In this document: piece by piece, positions 1-7,787 of the stretch
How the letters are laid out: every line of letters starts with the position of its first letter
Position numbering within the stretch: the first letter of the stretch is position 1
Source: JALHRI01 sp044351685
GTDB lineage: Bacteria > Pseudomonadota > Alphaproteobacteria > Rickettsiales > UBA3002
Length of the DNA: 10,078 nucleotides
Direction of reading: 5' to 3'
NCBI GenBank assembly: GCA_044351685.1
Contig: JBILFK010000041.1
Span: 1 to 10,078, forward strand
Translations under genes and position numbers: made by a program
Notes under the pieces: generated by a model
Told to the model about the DNA's origin: nothing
Seen by the model: the letters and a program-made list of their open reading frames with translations, nothing else
The model's database searches: none

Positions 1-1
1 T

Positions 2-1690
2 AGCCTGATGGCCAAACGTGAAAATGGCGAAGAATTTGCTGCAGAAATCACCTGCAGTGTGATGCAGCTTGGCCAAGAAAAACTGATGGTATGCGCAGTG
101 CGTGATGTCACGCAGATTCGCCGCGCGGTCGAAGAAATGCGCCACGCGCGCGATGTTGCCGAAGCAGCAAGCCGTGCCAAATCTGAATTTTTGGCGAATA
201 TGAGCCACGAGCTGCGCACGCCCATGAATGGGATTTTGGGGCTATCCGCGATTATTAAAGAAACCGTGCTCGATCACGAGCAACGCGAATGCGTGGAAGC
301 GCTTTCTGGCTCTGCCGCATCACTGCTGACGATTCTCAATGATATTCTGGATTTTTCAAAAATCGAAGCGGGCGAAATGAAACTGGTCGCACAAACCTTT
401 AGCATCCACGATATGCTGCATCATGTACGCGACTTCATGGCACCGCTTGCATCACAAAAAGGCCTTTCGTTGGAATTTATGCAGGCGGAAGATGCACCAG
501 AATATTTATTGGGCGATGTACATCGTATTCAACAGATTCTGTTGAATCTGGTCGGCAACGCCATCAAATTTACCGAAAAAGGCTATGTGCATGTCCGCAG
601 CTCTGGTGCTCGCGAAGGTGACGAGATTATGCTTCGCATCGAAGTGCAAGATTCCGGAATCGGTATTAGCGAAGAACAATGCCAGCGTATTTTTCAGAAA
701 TTCACGCAGGCCGATGGCTCCGATACGCGCCGCTATGGTGGCACCGGTTTAGGCCTTGCCATTTCGCAGCAACTGGTAAGCCTGATGGGCGGCGAAATGG
801 GCGTAAATAGCACCCCCGGTGTTGGCTCGTGCTTCTGGATTACGCTGCGTCTACCGCTCGTTGAATCATGCGTGTGGCAACCGCGTGAAGAAGATGTGGC
901 ACCCGCCGTGATCTCTGAAAACGAAGCCAGCAATGCCCGCGTGCTGATTGTAGAAGACCACGCCATCAATCACATGCTGCTGAGCAAATTGCTGACCAAA
1001 ATGGGCTTCCACCATATCGACCGCGTGGAACATGGTGGTCAGGCAGTGCAGGCCTGCTACCGCGTACAATACGACTTGATTCTGATGGATTGCCAGATGC
1101 CGATTATGGATGGCTACGAAGCCACGCGCCGTATTCGTATGCAGGAATTACATCAGGGGCGGCGCACCCCGATTGTGGCAATGACCGCCAATGCCATGCA
1201 AGGCGATCAGGAAAAATGCTTAGATGCCGGTATGGATGATTATTTAAGCAAGCCCATTGATTTGGTAATGCTAAAACGTGTACTCACTCGCTGGTTACAC
1301 GTTACCCCAGCCATGACACCGGATGTGCACGAGGCTGCGGAAATCAACTCGCATCTTCCGGTCGATATGAAGCACCTGCGCATGTTTACCGATGGCGACC
1401 GCGACGAAGAAAAAACGCTGTTTGGTATCTTCATGAGTAATGCCGATGAAACCGTTTCGCGGCTTCAGGAAAGCCTGCAGAAGCAGGATAGCGAATCGTG
1501 GCGTAAGGCCGCCCACCGCTTAAAAGGCGCTTCGGGCAACTTAGGTGCAAATGCGCTGAGCGATCTTTGTGCCCAGGCTGAAAAAGCCTGTGGCTATGAT
1601 GCCGAAATATGGTCGGGCTATATGCAGGCCATTGATGCTGAATTAACCCGTGTCCGTAGCTTTATTCACCAACAAGGAGGATGTGATTGA
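2..1690 (+). CDS. Hybrid sensor histidine kinase with receiver and HPt domains, 5' end missing
   Basis: This gene encodes a phosphorelay kinase that autophosphorylates on His and passes the phosphate through an internal Asp and a second His. The frame is open to the left edge, so the N-terminus and sensor region lie outside. Numbering from the internal ATG at base 8: residues 1-40 look like the end of a PAS/PAC domain (VRDVTQ); a helical linker follows; HisKA has SHELRTP with phospho-His 67; the ATPase domain has an N box (N180, N184), G1 DSGIGI (215-220) and G2 GGTGLGL (244-250). The receiver at about 310-430 has E316/D317, phospho-acceptor D361, T393 and K415. The C-terminal HPt has AHRLKGASG with H503. 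All catalytic residues are present. No membrane segment lies in the visible part. The ligand is unknown. The natural partner is the CheY-like gene immediately downstream. Confidence 0.93.
   Translation, partial: SLMAKRENGEEFAAEITCSVMQLGQEKLMVCAVRDVTQIRRAVEEMRHARDVAEAASRAKSEFLANMSHELRTPMNGILGLSAIIKETVLDHEQRECVEALSGSAASLLTILNDILDFSKIEAGEMKLVAQTFSIHDMLHHVRDFMAPLASQKGLSLEFMQAEDAPEYLLGDVHRIQQILLNLVGNAIKFTEKGYVHVRSSGAREGDEIMLRIEVQDSGIGISEEQCQRIFQKFTQADGSDTRRYGGTGLGLAISQQLVSLMGGEMGVNSTPGVGSCFWITLRLPLVESCVWQPREEDVAPAVISENEASNARVLIVEDHAINHMLLSKLLTKMGFHHIDRVEHGGQAVQACYRVQYDLILMDCQMPIMDGYEATRRIRMQELHQGRRTPIVAMTANAMQGDQEKCLDAGMDDYLSKPIDLVMLKRVLTRWLHVTPAMTPDVHEAAEINSHLPVDMKHLRMFTDGDRDEEKTLFGIFMSNADETVSRLQESLQKQDSESWRKAAHRLKGASGNLGANALSDLCAQAEKACGYDAEIWSGYMQAIDAELTRVRSFIHQQGGCD
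1674..1680 (+). promoter_or_regulatory. Strong Shine-Dalgarno, unusually far from the CheY-like start
   Basis: AAGGAGG lies inside the last codons of the kinase gene. It ends 20 nt before the ATG at 1701 and 26 nt before the in-frame ATG at 1707. An in-frame TAG at 1698-1700 excludes any earlier start for the receiver gene. The motif is followed directly by ATG TGA (1681-1686), a start codon with an immediate stop in another frame. It may help ribosomes re-initiate after the kinase stop at 1688-1690. The motif is clear but its role is inferred. Confidence 0.4.
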
Positions 1691-1700
1691 ACCCACATAG

Positions 1701-2072
1701 ATGCTTATGAAAATTTTAACTGTCGATGATTCTGCGGTAATGCGCCAAATGGTGAGGTTTACGCTTGAAAGCACAGGTCAGCATTGCTGCCTTGAAGCCG
1801 AGGATGGCGAAGCCGCCCTGCATGTGCTGGAAAGTGAAACGCCCGATTTAATTATCACCGATTTAAATATGCCCGGTGTGAATGGTATCGAGCTGCTGAA
1901 AATTCTTCGTAGTCGTGATACATTCAAATTCACCCCCATCATTGTACTGACTACCGAGAACAATGAAGAAGCCCAACGCCGCTGCAAAGAAGCGGGTGCC
2001 ACGGGTTGGATGGCAAAGCCGTTTCAAACCGATAAATTGCTGCAGGTGGTAAAGAAATTTTCGGCGCAATAA
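1701..2072 (+). CDS. CheY-like single-domain response regulator
   Basis: This 123-residue protein is a lone receiver domain, the usual length for CheY. It has the acidic pair D9/D10 (LTVDDS), phospho-acceptor D54 in ITDLNMPG, T84/T85 in the switch position and K106 in MAKPF. No output domain follows. It therefore acts through protein contacts, either at a motor or as a phosphate shuttle between kinases. The TVDDSAVMRQM start and GATGWMAKPF end resemble CheY proteins of alphaproteobacterial chemotaxis and stress phosphorelays. The gene starts 10 bp after a kinase with a C-terminal HPt, so it is the probable phosphate acceptor from that HPt. The start could be the ATG at 1701 or at 1707 (MKILTVDD); neither has a well-spaced ribosome binding site. 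No chemotaxis genes (cheA, cheW, mcp) are visible, so a role in motility is not established. Confidence 0.9.
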   Translation: MLMKILTVDDSAVMRQMVRFTLESTGQHCCLEAEDGEAALHVLESETPDLIITDLNMPGVNGIELLKILRSRDTFKFTPIIVLTTENNEEAQRRCKEAGATGWMAKPFQTDKLLQVVKKFSAQ

Positions 2073-2083
2073 CGCTATTTGCG
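2065..2083. terminator. Weak hairpin at convergent gene ends, possible bidirectional terminator
   Basis: CGCAA (2065-2069) and TTGCG (2079-2083) form a 5-bp stem around a 9-nt loop that contains both stop codons of the convergent genes (TAA at 2070-2072, TAG on the minus strand at 2075-2077). The stem is short and no T-run follows on either strand, so terminator function is doubtful. Confidence 0.2.
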
Positions 2084-3463
2084 ATCACGCTCGGCGAGTT
2101 TGCGGTAAATCGTCGATTGGCCAATACCCAGCATGGCCGCAGCTTTTGGCACCACTTGATTAAACGCCGCCAAGGTATGGGTAATAATCTCCGCTTCCAG
2201 CTCCTGCATGGTTTTACGCTGCCCATTTTCATGCAGTAACCCCACCACATTCCCTGCCGTTACTGGCACAGCACTGCGCCCATGCGCCTCTAAAAGTGGT
2301 GCAATATCATGGTGAGTTATTTCATCGCCAGCCGCAAGCAGTAAGGCGCGGGCAATACAATTTTCGAGCTCTCGTACGTTACCCGGCCACGGATGCTGCA
2401 TCAGTAATTCCATCGCTTCACGGCTGATACTGCGTGGCTTCACCCCTTCGCGTACCGCGACATGATCCACAAAGTAATGTACCAGCGGTATAATATCAGA
2501 GCGTCGTTCGCGCAGCGCATTCAGGTGCAGTGGTAAAACATTTAAACGATAAAATAAATCTTCACGGAAGCGACCGCTTGCCACATCATCGCGCAAATCG
2601 CGGTGAGTGGCCGAAATGATGCGCACATCAATCGGCACCGATTTGCCGTAGCCCACCGGTTCAATTTCTTTATTCTGAATGGCGCGCAGCAATTTTGCCT
2701 GTACTTCGCCGGGTAGTTCGCCAATTTCATCGAGAAATAACGTGCCACCCTGTGCTTCACGAAATTTGCCAAGCGACTTGGCAATGGCCCCCGTGAATGA
2801 GCCTTTTTCGTGGCCGAACAGAATGCTTTCAGCCAGATTCGCAGGAATCGCCCCACAATTCATGGCGATATAAGGGGCATCGGCGCGTTTACTTTCGCCG
2901 TGAATGGCGCGCGCGAACACTTCTTTTCCCACGCCGCTTTCACCAGTGATCAGTACAGGCAGGTCAGAGCTTGCCAGCCGTTTGCCCATTTCCACGGCTT
3001 CTTGTAGGCCGCCCTCTGCACCAATGAGGTCGCTGAAACCAAAGCCGCCCTTACTATGACGGGTAAGACGTACCACTTCAGCGCGCAGCGATTTATTCTG
3101 TAGCGCGTTGGCAATTGAAACACGCAAGCGTTCCGGATCAACGGGTTTGGTAATAAAATCATGTGCGCCTGCCTGCATGGCATTTACTGCATCCTGCATG
3201 TCGCTGCTCATGGTTAGCACGATCACTGGCACATCGGGGCGCGCGCTGCGCGATTGCCGTGTCAGTTCCATACCGCCCATTTTGGGCATGTTCAGATCTG
3301 TCAGCAGTAGTTGAATTTGCTTAGTTTCATCGCGCGTCAGGAAATAATAGGCTTCTTCACCATCGCTCGCTTCAATGACATCGTAACCAGCCTGCTTGCA
3401 GAATTCACGAAACGTGAAGCGCTGGCTAGGTTCGTCTTCAGCAATCAGGATGGTGGGTTGCAT
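2075..3463 (-). CDS. NtrC-family sigma-54-dependent response regulator
   Basis: This 462-residue transcription activator would open sigma-54 promoters by ATP hydrolysis once its receiver is phosphorylated. The receiver at 1-120 has D10/E11, phospho-acceptor D56 (LLTDLNMP), T84 and K106. The AAA+ domain at about 145-380 has Walker A GESGVGKE (174-181), the sigma-54 contact loop GSFTGA (221-226), Walker B GTLFLDE (240-246), sensor I SATHRDL (284-290) and sensor II WPGNVREL (359-366). A Fis-type helix-turn-helix fills the last 35 residues (KAAAMLGIGQSTIYRKL). Length and order are standard for NtrC/AtoC proteins. The ATG at 3463 is preceded by an in-frame TAA six codons upstream, which fixes the start region, but no Shine-Dalgarno is visible. 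The gene is divergent from the RND operon and may regulate it. The cognate kinase is not certain; no separate kinase sits beside it other than the hybrid kinase two genes away. Confidence 0.94.
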   Translation of the reverse strand: MQPTILIAEDEPSQRFTFREFCKQAGYDVIEASDGEEAYYFLTRDETKQIQLLLTDLNMPKMGGMELTRQSRSARPDVPVIVLTMSSDMQDAVNAMQAGAHDFITKPVDPERLRVSIANALQNKSLRAEVVRLTRHSKGGFGFSDLIGAEGGLQEAVEMGKRLASSDLPVLITGESGVGKEVFARAIHGESKRADAPYIAMNCGAIPANLAESILFGHEKGSFTGAIAKSLGKFREAQGGTLFLDEIGELPGEVQAKLLRAIQNKEIEPVGYGKSVPIDVRIISATHRDLRDDVASGRFREDLFYRLNVLPLHLNALRERRSDIIPLVHYFVDHVAVREGVKPRSISREAMELLMQHPWPGNVRELENCIARALLLAAGDEITHHDIAPLLEAHGRSAVPVTAGNVVGLLHENGQRKTMQELEAEIITHTLAAFNQVVPKAAAMLGIGQSTIYRKLAERDRK

Positions 3464-3530
3464 AATTGGTTATGTAATGAATCAGGGGGGTATTGTTCAC
3501 CAGCGCACAATAATGAATTTCCCGTTAGTT

Positions 3531-3543
3531 ATGCAAGTTGCAT
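3531..3543. promoter_or_regulatory. 13-bp perfect palindrome, candidate operator
   Basis: ATGCAA-G-TTGCAT is a perfect inverted repeat with a single central base, 37 bp upstream of the adaptor start. Symmetry of this size upstream of an efflux operon is typical of a dimeric repressor or activator site. No repressor gene lies in the window, and the only adjacent regulator is the NtrC-like protein. Binding is an inference. Confidence 0.35.
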
Positions 3544-3555
3544 TTGGCATCGGTA

Positions 3556-3564
3556 GGATAATCC
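3556..3564. promoter_or_regulatory. 9-bp perfect palindrome overlapping a possible -10 box
   Basis: GGAT-A-ATCC is a perfect inverted repeat centred 23 bp from the centre of the upstream 13-bp palindrome, roughly two helical turns. It overlaps the only -10-like sequence in front of the RND operon, so a protein bound here could block transcription. A repeat this short may occur by chance. Confidence 0.2.
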
Positions 3565-3580
3565 GTTAGAAAGCCAAGCT

Positions 3581-4699
3581 ATGAACAAAAAAATCTTGAT
3601 TCCCGCCATTTTGGCTGTTGCTGCTGGGGCCTATTATTTTAATCCATTTCAAGGCGAAGTAGGTGCTCCTCCTGAATTTCCTTTGCCTGTACAGGCAACC
3701 AAAGTGGTGGCGCGGCCTTTAAGCGTTACGATTGATGCTGTGGGGAGCTTACGTGCGAACGAATCGGTGGTGCTGCAGCCTGAGGTGGTTGGCAGGGTAA
3801 CGGAAATCACCTTTACTGAAGGCCAGCCGGTAAAAAAAGGCGACGCCCTTTTTAAAATCGATGATCGCATGGCCGCCGCCGAAGTAAAACAGGCCGAAGC
3901 GAATTTACAGTTAGCGCGGCTGGATTTCGAGCGTTTTCGTAAGCTTTCAAATACCGGTGCTTCTACTAAGCAGCGCTACGATCAGGCACAAGCCAATTTA
4001 GGGGTGATGGAAGCAAATGTGCAATTAGCACGCACCCGCCTCGATTACACAACAATTCGTGCACCGTTCGATGGGGTGGTGGGCTTGCGCAAAATAAGCC
4101 CCGGCGATTATGTGAATGTAGGGCATGAGCTAGCGAATTTTGTGAGCCTTGACCCGATGAAGGTAGATTTTACCATTCCCGAAACGCAGGCATCGCAGGT
4201 GCAGGTGGGGCAGAAGTTGGATATTGTACTTGAAGCAATTCCTGATCGTACCTTTACCGGTGAAGTGTTCGCGCTTGATTCACAGATCGATGTCAATGGC
4301 CGCGCTGTTTCGCTGCGCGCTACCGTACCAAACCCCGAGGGCATATTGCGCCCCGGCTATTTTGCGCGTGTGATGCTTACGGTTGCCGAAAAACCAAGCG
4401 CACTCATTGTGCCGGAAGAGGCGATTGTGCCGCAAGGCGCGGCCAAGCTGGTATATGTGGTGAACGAAGATGGCAGCGTGGATATGCGCCCCGTCACGCT
4501 TGGCCAACGCTTAAGCGGTGAAGTGGAAATTCTGGATGGCGTTAAAGAAGGTGAGCAGGTGGTAACCGGTGGGCACATTAAAATTCGCCCAGGTGCGAAG
4601 GTAAGCATTTTGCCACCCGAGGGTGCAGCTAAGCCTGATGCCGATACGGCGAAGAAAAAGCCCGGTAAAAAACCGGAATCAGGCAGCAAGAAGGAATAG
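3581..4699 (+). CDS. RND efflux periplasmic adaptor (membrane fusion protein)
   Basis: This protein links an inner-membrane RND pump to an outer-membrane channel. At 372 residues it has the family's usual size (AcrA/MexH type). Residues 5-20 form a hydrophobic N-terminal anchor or signal; there is no lipobox Cys, so it is not a lipoprotein. The split lipoyl domain has halves at about 62-93 (EGQPVKKGDALFKID) and 157-190 (TIRAPFDGVVGLRKISPGDYV), separated by an alpha-helical hairpin at about 96-155. The beta-barrel follows at about 193-270, then a membrane-proximal domain (IVPEEAIV, VVTGGHIKIRPG). The last 25 residues are rich in Lys and Pro and look disordered. The start ATG is supported by the anchor directly after it and a weak AGAAAG site. 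It is the first gene of a two-gene operon; the pump starts 3 bp after its stop. The substrate cannot be read from sequence. Confidence 0.94.
   Translation: MNKKILIPAILAVAAGAYYFNPFQGEVGAPPEFPLPVQATKVVARPLSVTIDAVGSLRANESVVLQPEVVGRVTEITFTEGQPVKKGDALFKIDDRMAAAEVKQAEANLQLARLDFERFRKLSNTGASTKQRYDQAQANLGVMEANVQLARTRLDYTTIRAPFDGVVGLRKISPGDYVNVGHELANFVSLDPMKVDFTIPETQASQVQVGQKLDIVLEAIPDRTFTGEVFALDSQIDVNGRAVSLRATVPNPEGILRPGYFARVMLTVAEKPSALIVPEEAIVPQGAAKLVYVVNEDGSVDMRPVTLGQRLSGEVEILDGVKEGEQVVTGGHIKIRPGAKVSILPPEGAAKPDADTAKKKPGKKPESGSKKE
4691..4696 (+). promoter_or_regulatory. Ribosome binding site that fixes the GTG start of the RND pump
   Basis: AAGGAA lies 6 nt before the GTG at 4703, within the final codons of the adaptor gene. 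The encoded start RIAEFCITRPVAA is the conserved N-terminus of RND pumps, which confirms GTG as the start. Confidence 0.75.
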
Positions 4700-4702
4700 C
4701 GC

Positions 4703-7700
4703 GTGCGTATTGCCGAATTTTGTATCACCCGCCCTGTTGCTGCGATTGTGGTGAATTTGCTTCTGGTACTGATTGGTCTGGTTTCGTATGATCGCCTGAC
4801 GGTACGTGAATACCCCAATATCGATGTACCGGTAGTTACCGTGACTACCAAATATATTGGCGCTTCGGCGCGCATTATCGAATCACAGGTGACAAAACCA
4901 CTCGAAGATTCGCTTTCGGGCATTGAAGGTATCGATTTTATCAAATCGATTTCGCGTTCCGAAGAAAGCCAGATTACCGTGCAGTTTCGCTTAACGCGCG
5001 ATGCCGATGCCGCCGCCAGTGATGTGCGTGACCGCGTGGCGCGCGCACGTGGCCAATTGCCTGATGAAACCGATGAACCGATTGTTGCTAAAGTGGAAGC
5101 CGATGCGCAGCCGATTATGTGGATGGCACTTTCAAGCGATACGTCCAGCCAGCTCGATGTAAGCGAAATCGCCGATATTCTGGTGCAAGACAGATTACAG
5201 GTGTTACCCGGGGTGGCGAGCGTGCGGCTATTTGCCGAGCGTCGCTACACCATGCGTATCGGGCTTGACCGCGAAAAACTCGCAGGCTTCAGCCTGACCA
5301 CACAAGATATCGAAAATGCCCTGCGTGCGCAGAACGTAGAAATTCCCGCAGGGCGCATTGAATCACTCGATCGTGAATTTACCGTGCTATCGCAAACCGA
5401 TCTGAACACGCCAAAACAATTCCAGCAGGTGATTTTACGCAATACCGAAGAAGGACACTTGGTGCGCCTCGGTGATGTAGCCAATGTGTATTATGGTGCG
5501 TATGAAGAACGCTCGGTAGTGCGCTTCAATAATGAATCGGCGATTGCGCTCGGCGTTATTAAGCAATCGGTGGCTAACCCACTTGAAATCGCCAACGCGA
5601 TTCGCAAGGAACTGCCAAAAATTCAGCGCGATTTACCGCCAGATATGACGTTATCGGTAGCCTATGATTCTTCGATATTCATTCAAAAATCGATTGAAAA
5701 TGTGTTCCACACGATTGTCGAAGCAATTGCGCTGGTGGTGCTTACCATCTTTTTCTTCCTGCGTTCGATGCGCGCCACGCTTATTCCGCTCATCACTATT
5801 CCGATATCGCTGATAGGCACATTGGCGCTGATGTATTCTTGGAATTTCTCCATCAACACCCTCACGCTGCTTTCGTTCGTGATTGCCATTGGCCTGGTGG
5901 TGGATGATGCGATTGTGGTGCTCGAAAATATTCACCGCCACATCGAAGAAGGCTACGATGCTATCCATGCTTCGGTGAAGGGCATGCGCGAGATTGGTTT
6001 TGCCGTGGTTGCGATGACCTTAACGCTTGCCACCGTATTTGTGCCCGTAGCGCTTACGCCTGGGCGCACCGGCCAGCTATTCATCGAGTTTGCGCTTACC
6101 CTTGCAGGTGCCGTGATTATTTCGGGTATCACCGCGATTACCCTTTCGCCGATGATGTGTTCGCGCATTTTAGTTCGCAGTGATCCGGCGCGTATGCCGG
6201 GCTGGTCGCGCCGCATCGAAGGCTGGATTCACGGCTGGGAAGCCGGTTATAAAGCCCTGCTTACACGCGTGCTAAAAATGCCTGCACAGGTGATAGCGGT
6301 GGCGGTGATCACTGTTTTGGGGGCTGTGGGGCTGCTGATGCAGTTGCAATCCGAGCTTTCGCCTGCCGAAGACAGGGGCGTTATTTTTGGTGTCGGCATT
6401 TCGCCGGAAGGTTCTACCATTCAATATTCCGATACATATGCCAAACAAATGGAAGCGATTTTCGAAGAAATCCCCGAAAAGCAATGGCGCTTTATTGCCG
6501 TGGGCTTTCCGTTTGTTACGCAGACTTTTACGGTTACGGGCCTTAAGCCGTGGGAAGAACGCTCGCGCTCAAGCTTTGAAATTATTGGCGATATCTCGCC
6601 CAAACTGTTTGGCATTCCCGGCACGCTCAATTTTGCGATCAACCCGCAATCGTTGGGGCAAAGCCCGCGCAGCCAACCCGTTGAGGTAGTGCTGCAAACA
6701 ACCGATAGCTACGAGAAGCTTGATGAAACCACCAATAAGGTGATGGAAAAACTTTATGCAAATCCCGGCTTGATGGCGCCCGATACCGATCTGAAATTGA
6801 ACAAGCCCGAACTGCGCGTGACCATGGACCGTGAAAAAATGGCCAGTATGGGCATTGATATTGCCACCGTGGGGCGCACGCTTGAAACCATGCTGGGCGG
6901 TCGCGAAGTAACGCGCTTTAAGCGCGGTTCGGAACAATATGATGTGCTGGTGAAAATCGAAGATAATAAACGCCGCACACCCAGCGACCTGAACGCGATT
7001 TATGTGCGCAATAGCCAGCAGGAAATGGTGCCGCTGAGCAATCTGGTGAAGCTCGAAGAATCGGTTGCGCCGCGCGAATTAAATCACTTCAACAAGCTGC
7101 GTGCGGTTACCATTACGGCCAACCTTGCACCCGGCTATGGGCTTGGCAATGCGCTTGCCGATATTGAAGATAGCGTGCATGAAGTCGCCCCTAATCTGAG
7201 TGTCGATTACGGCGGCAATAGCCGCGAATTCAAAGAATCATCGGCCAGCATGGGCATGATTTTTGGCATGGCGCTGGCGTTTATTTATTTGGTGCTGGCG
7301 GCGCAGTTTGAAAGCTGGCGCGACCCGCTGGTGATTCTGCTCACCGTGCCGCTGGCGATGGCGGGTGCCGTGCTGCTGATGACACTTACGGGCGGCTCGG
7401 TAAACGTGTATAGCCAGATTGGTCTGGTGGCGCTGATGGGGCTGATTTCCAAACACGGTATCATGATCGTTGAATTCGCGAATCAGCTGCAACTGGCTGG
7501 CCGCAGCCGCCTTGAGGCCACCATTGAATCGGCATCCATTCGTATGCGCCCCATTCTGATGACCACCGCCGCCATGGTGCTTGGCGCTGTGCCACTGGCC
7601 ATTTCAAGTGGTGCGGGCGCAGAAAGCCGCCAGGCCATTGGCTGGGTGATTGTTGGTGGTATGAGCTTTGGCACGCTGTTTACGCTGTTCGTGGTGCCAA

Positions 7701-7768
7701 CCTTTTACCTGTTGCTCTCGCGCCCAAAATCACTGTTGGTGATCGATGAGCGCAAGCTGGCAAGCTAA
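4703..7768 (+). CDS. RND multidrug efflux pump, inner-membrane subunit (HAE1 type)
   Basis: This is a proton-driven exporter of the AcrB/MexI kind, 1021 residues, the normal length. It has the twofold RND plan: TM1 at about 8-28, a large periplasmic loop, TM2-6 at about 333-480, TM7 at about 530-548, a second periplasmic loop, and TM8-12 at about 850-1008. The proton-relay residues are present: D401-D402 in GLVVDDAIVVLEN and K917 in GLISKHGIMIVEFAN, matching the AcrB Asp pair and TM10 Lys. The start is GTG at 4703 with AAGGAA at 4691-4696, inside the adaptor's last codons, 6 nt upstream; translation is probably coupled to the adaptor. RND pumps of this class work as trimers with an adaptor and a TolC-like channel. 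No channel gene is adjacent, so one encoded elsewhere would be used. The substrate is unknown. Confidence 0.96.
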   Translation: MRIAEFCITRPVAAIVVNLLLVLIGLVSYDRLTVREYPNIDVPVVTVTTKYIGASARIIESQVTKPLEDSLSGIEGIDFIKSISRSEESQITVQFRLTRDADAAASDVRDRVARARGQLPDETDEPIVAKVEADAQPIMWMALSSDTSSQLDVSEIADILVQDRLQVLPGVASVRLFAERRYTMRIGLDREKLAGFSLTTQDIENALRAQNVEIPAGRIESLDREFTVLSQTDLNTPKQFQQVILRNTEEGHLVRLGDVANVYYGAYEERSVVRFNNESAIALGVIKQSVANPLEIANAIRKELPKIQRDLPPDMTLSVAYDSSIFIQKSIENVFHTIVEAIALVVLTIFFFLRSMRATLIPLITIPISLIGTLALMYSWNFSINTLTLLSFVIAIGLVVDDAIVVLENIHRHIEEGYDAIHASVKGMREIGFAVVAMTLTLATVFVPVALTPGRTGQLFIEFALTLAGAVIISGITAITLSPMMCSRILVRSDPARMPGWSRRIEGWIHGWEAGYKALLTRVLKMPAQVIAVAVITVLGAVGLLMQLQSELSPAEDRGVIFGVGISPEGSTIQYSDTYAKQMEAIFEEIPEKQWRFIAVGFPFVTQTFTVTGLKPWEERSRSSFEIIGDISPKLFGIPGTLNFAINPQSLGQSPRSQPVEVVLQTTDSYEKLDETTNKVMEKLYANPGLMAPDTDLKLNKPELRVTMDREKMASMGIDIATVGRTLETMLGGREVTRFKRGSEQYDVLVKIEDNKRRTPSDLNAIYVRNSQQEMVPLSNLVKLEESVAPRELNHFNKLRAVTITANLAPGYGLGNALADIEDSVHEVAPNLSVDYGGNSREFKESSASMGMIFGMALAFIYLVLAAQFESWRDPLVILLTVPLAMAGAVLLMTLTGGSVNVYSQIGLVALMGLISKHGIMIVEFANQLQLAGRSRLEATIESASIRMRPILMTTAAMVLGAVPLAISSGAGAESRQAIGWVIVGGMSFGTLFTLFVVPTFYLLLSRPKSLLVIDERKLAS

Positions 7769-7787
7769 GCTTAAGCAAACAGCTTGC
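7752..7787. terminator. Inverted repeat across convergent stops, possible bidirectional terminator
   Basis: GCAAGCTG (7752-7759) and CAGCTTGC (7780-7787) are perfect 8-bp inverted repeats flanking 20 nt. In the middle is TAAGCTTA (7766-7773), a palindrome containing both TAA stop codons of the convergent genes. There is no T-run on either strand, so an intrinsic terminator is only possible, not shown. Confidence 0.3.

Larger units (their letters stand above)
3464..3580. promoter_or_regulatory. Divergent intergenic control region
   Basis: These 117 bp must hold the start signals for the NtrC-like gene (left) and the RND operon (right). Checking both strands for GG-N10-GC found no sigma-54 -24/-12 element. 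A TAGGATAAT stretch at 3554-3562 resembles a sigma-70 -10 box for the efflux operon, but no good -35 lies at the right distance. A run of six G is at 3485-3490. AGAAAG at 3568-3573 is a weak ribosome binding site 7 nt before the adaptor ATG. Confidence 0.45.

Noticed and set aside
8..10. ATG as the true start of the histidine kinase
   Set aside because: The frame is open to the left edge and the first residues are the end of a PAS domain, so the gene begins outside the window.
1681..1686. ATG TGA after a strong Shine-Dalgarno as a minimal start-stop element or frameshift site
   Set aside because: No slippery heptamer is present and the kinase ends normally in its own frame; the arrangement is kept only as part of the spacing observation.
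2788..2801. GSFTGA instead of GAFTGA in the NtrC-like protein as a sign of lost sigma-54 contact
   Set aside because: The Phe, Thr and final Gly-Ala that matter most are kept, and Ser at this position occurs in other members of the family.
4357..4944. Long open frame on the minus strand (195 codons) across the adaptor-pump junction
   Set aside because: It is antisense to two well-conserved genes, its translation is rich in Ser, Thr and Arg with no recognisable domain, and it has no sign of its own start signals.
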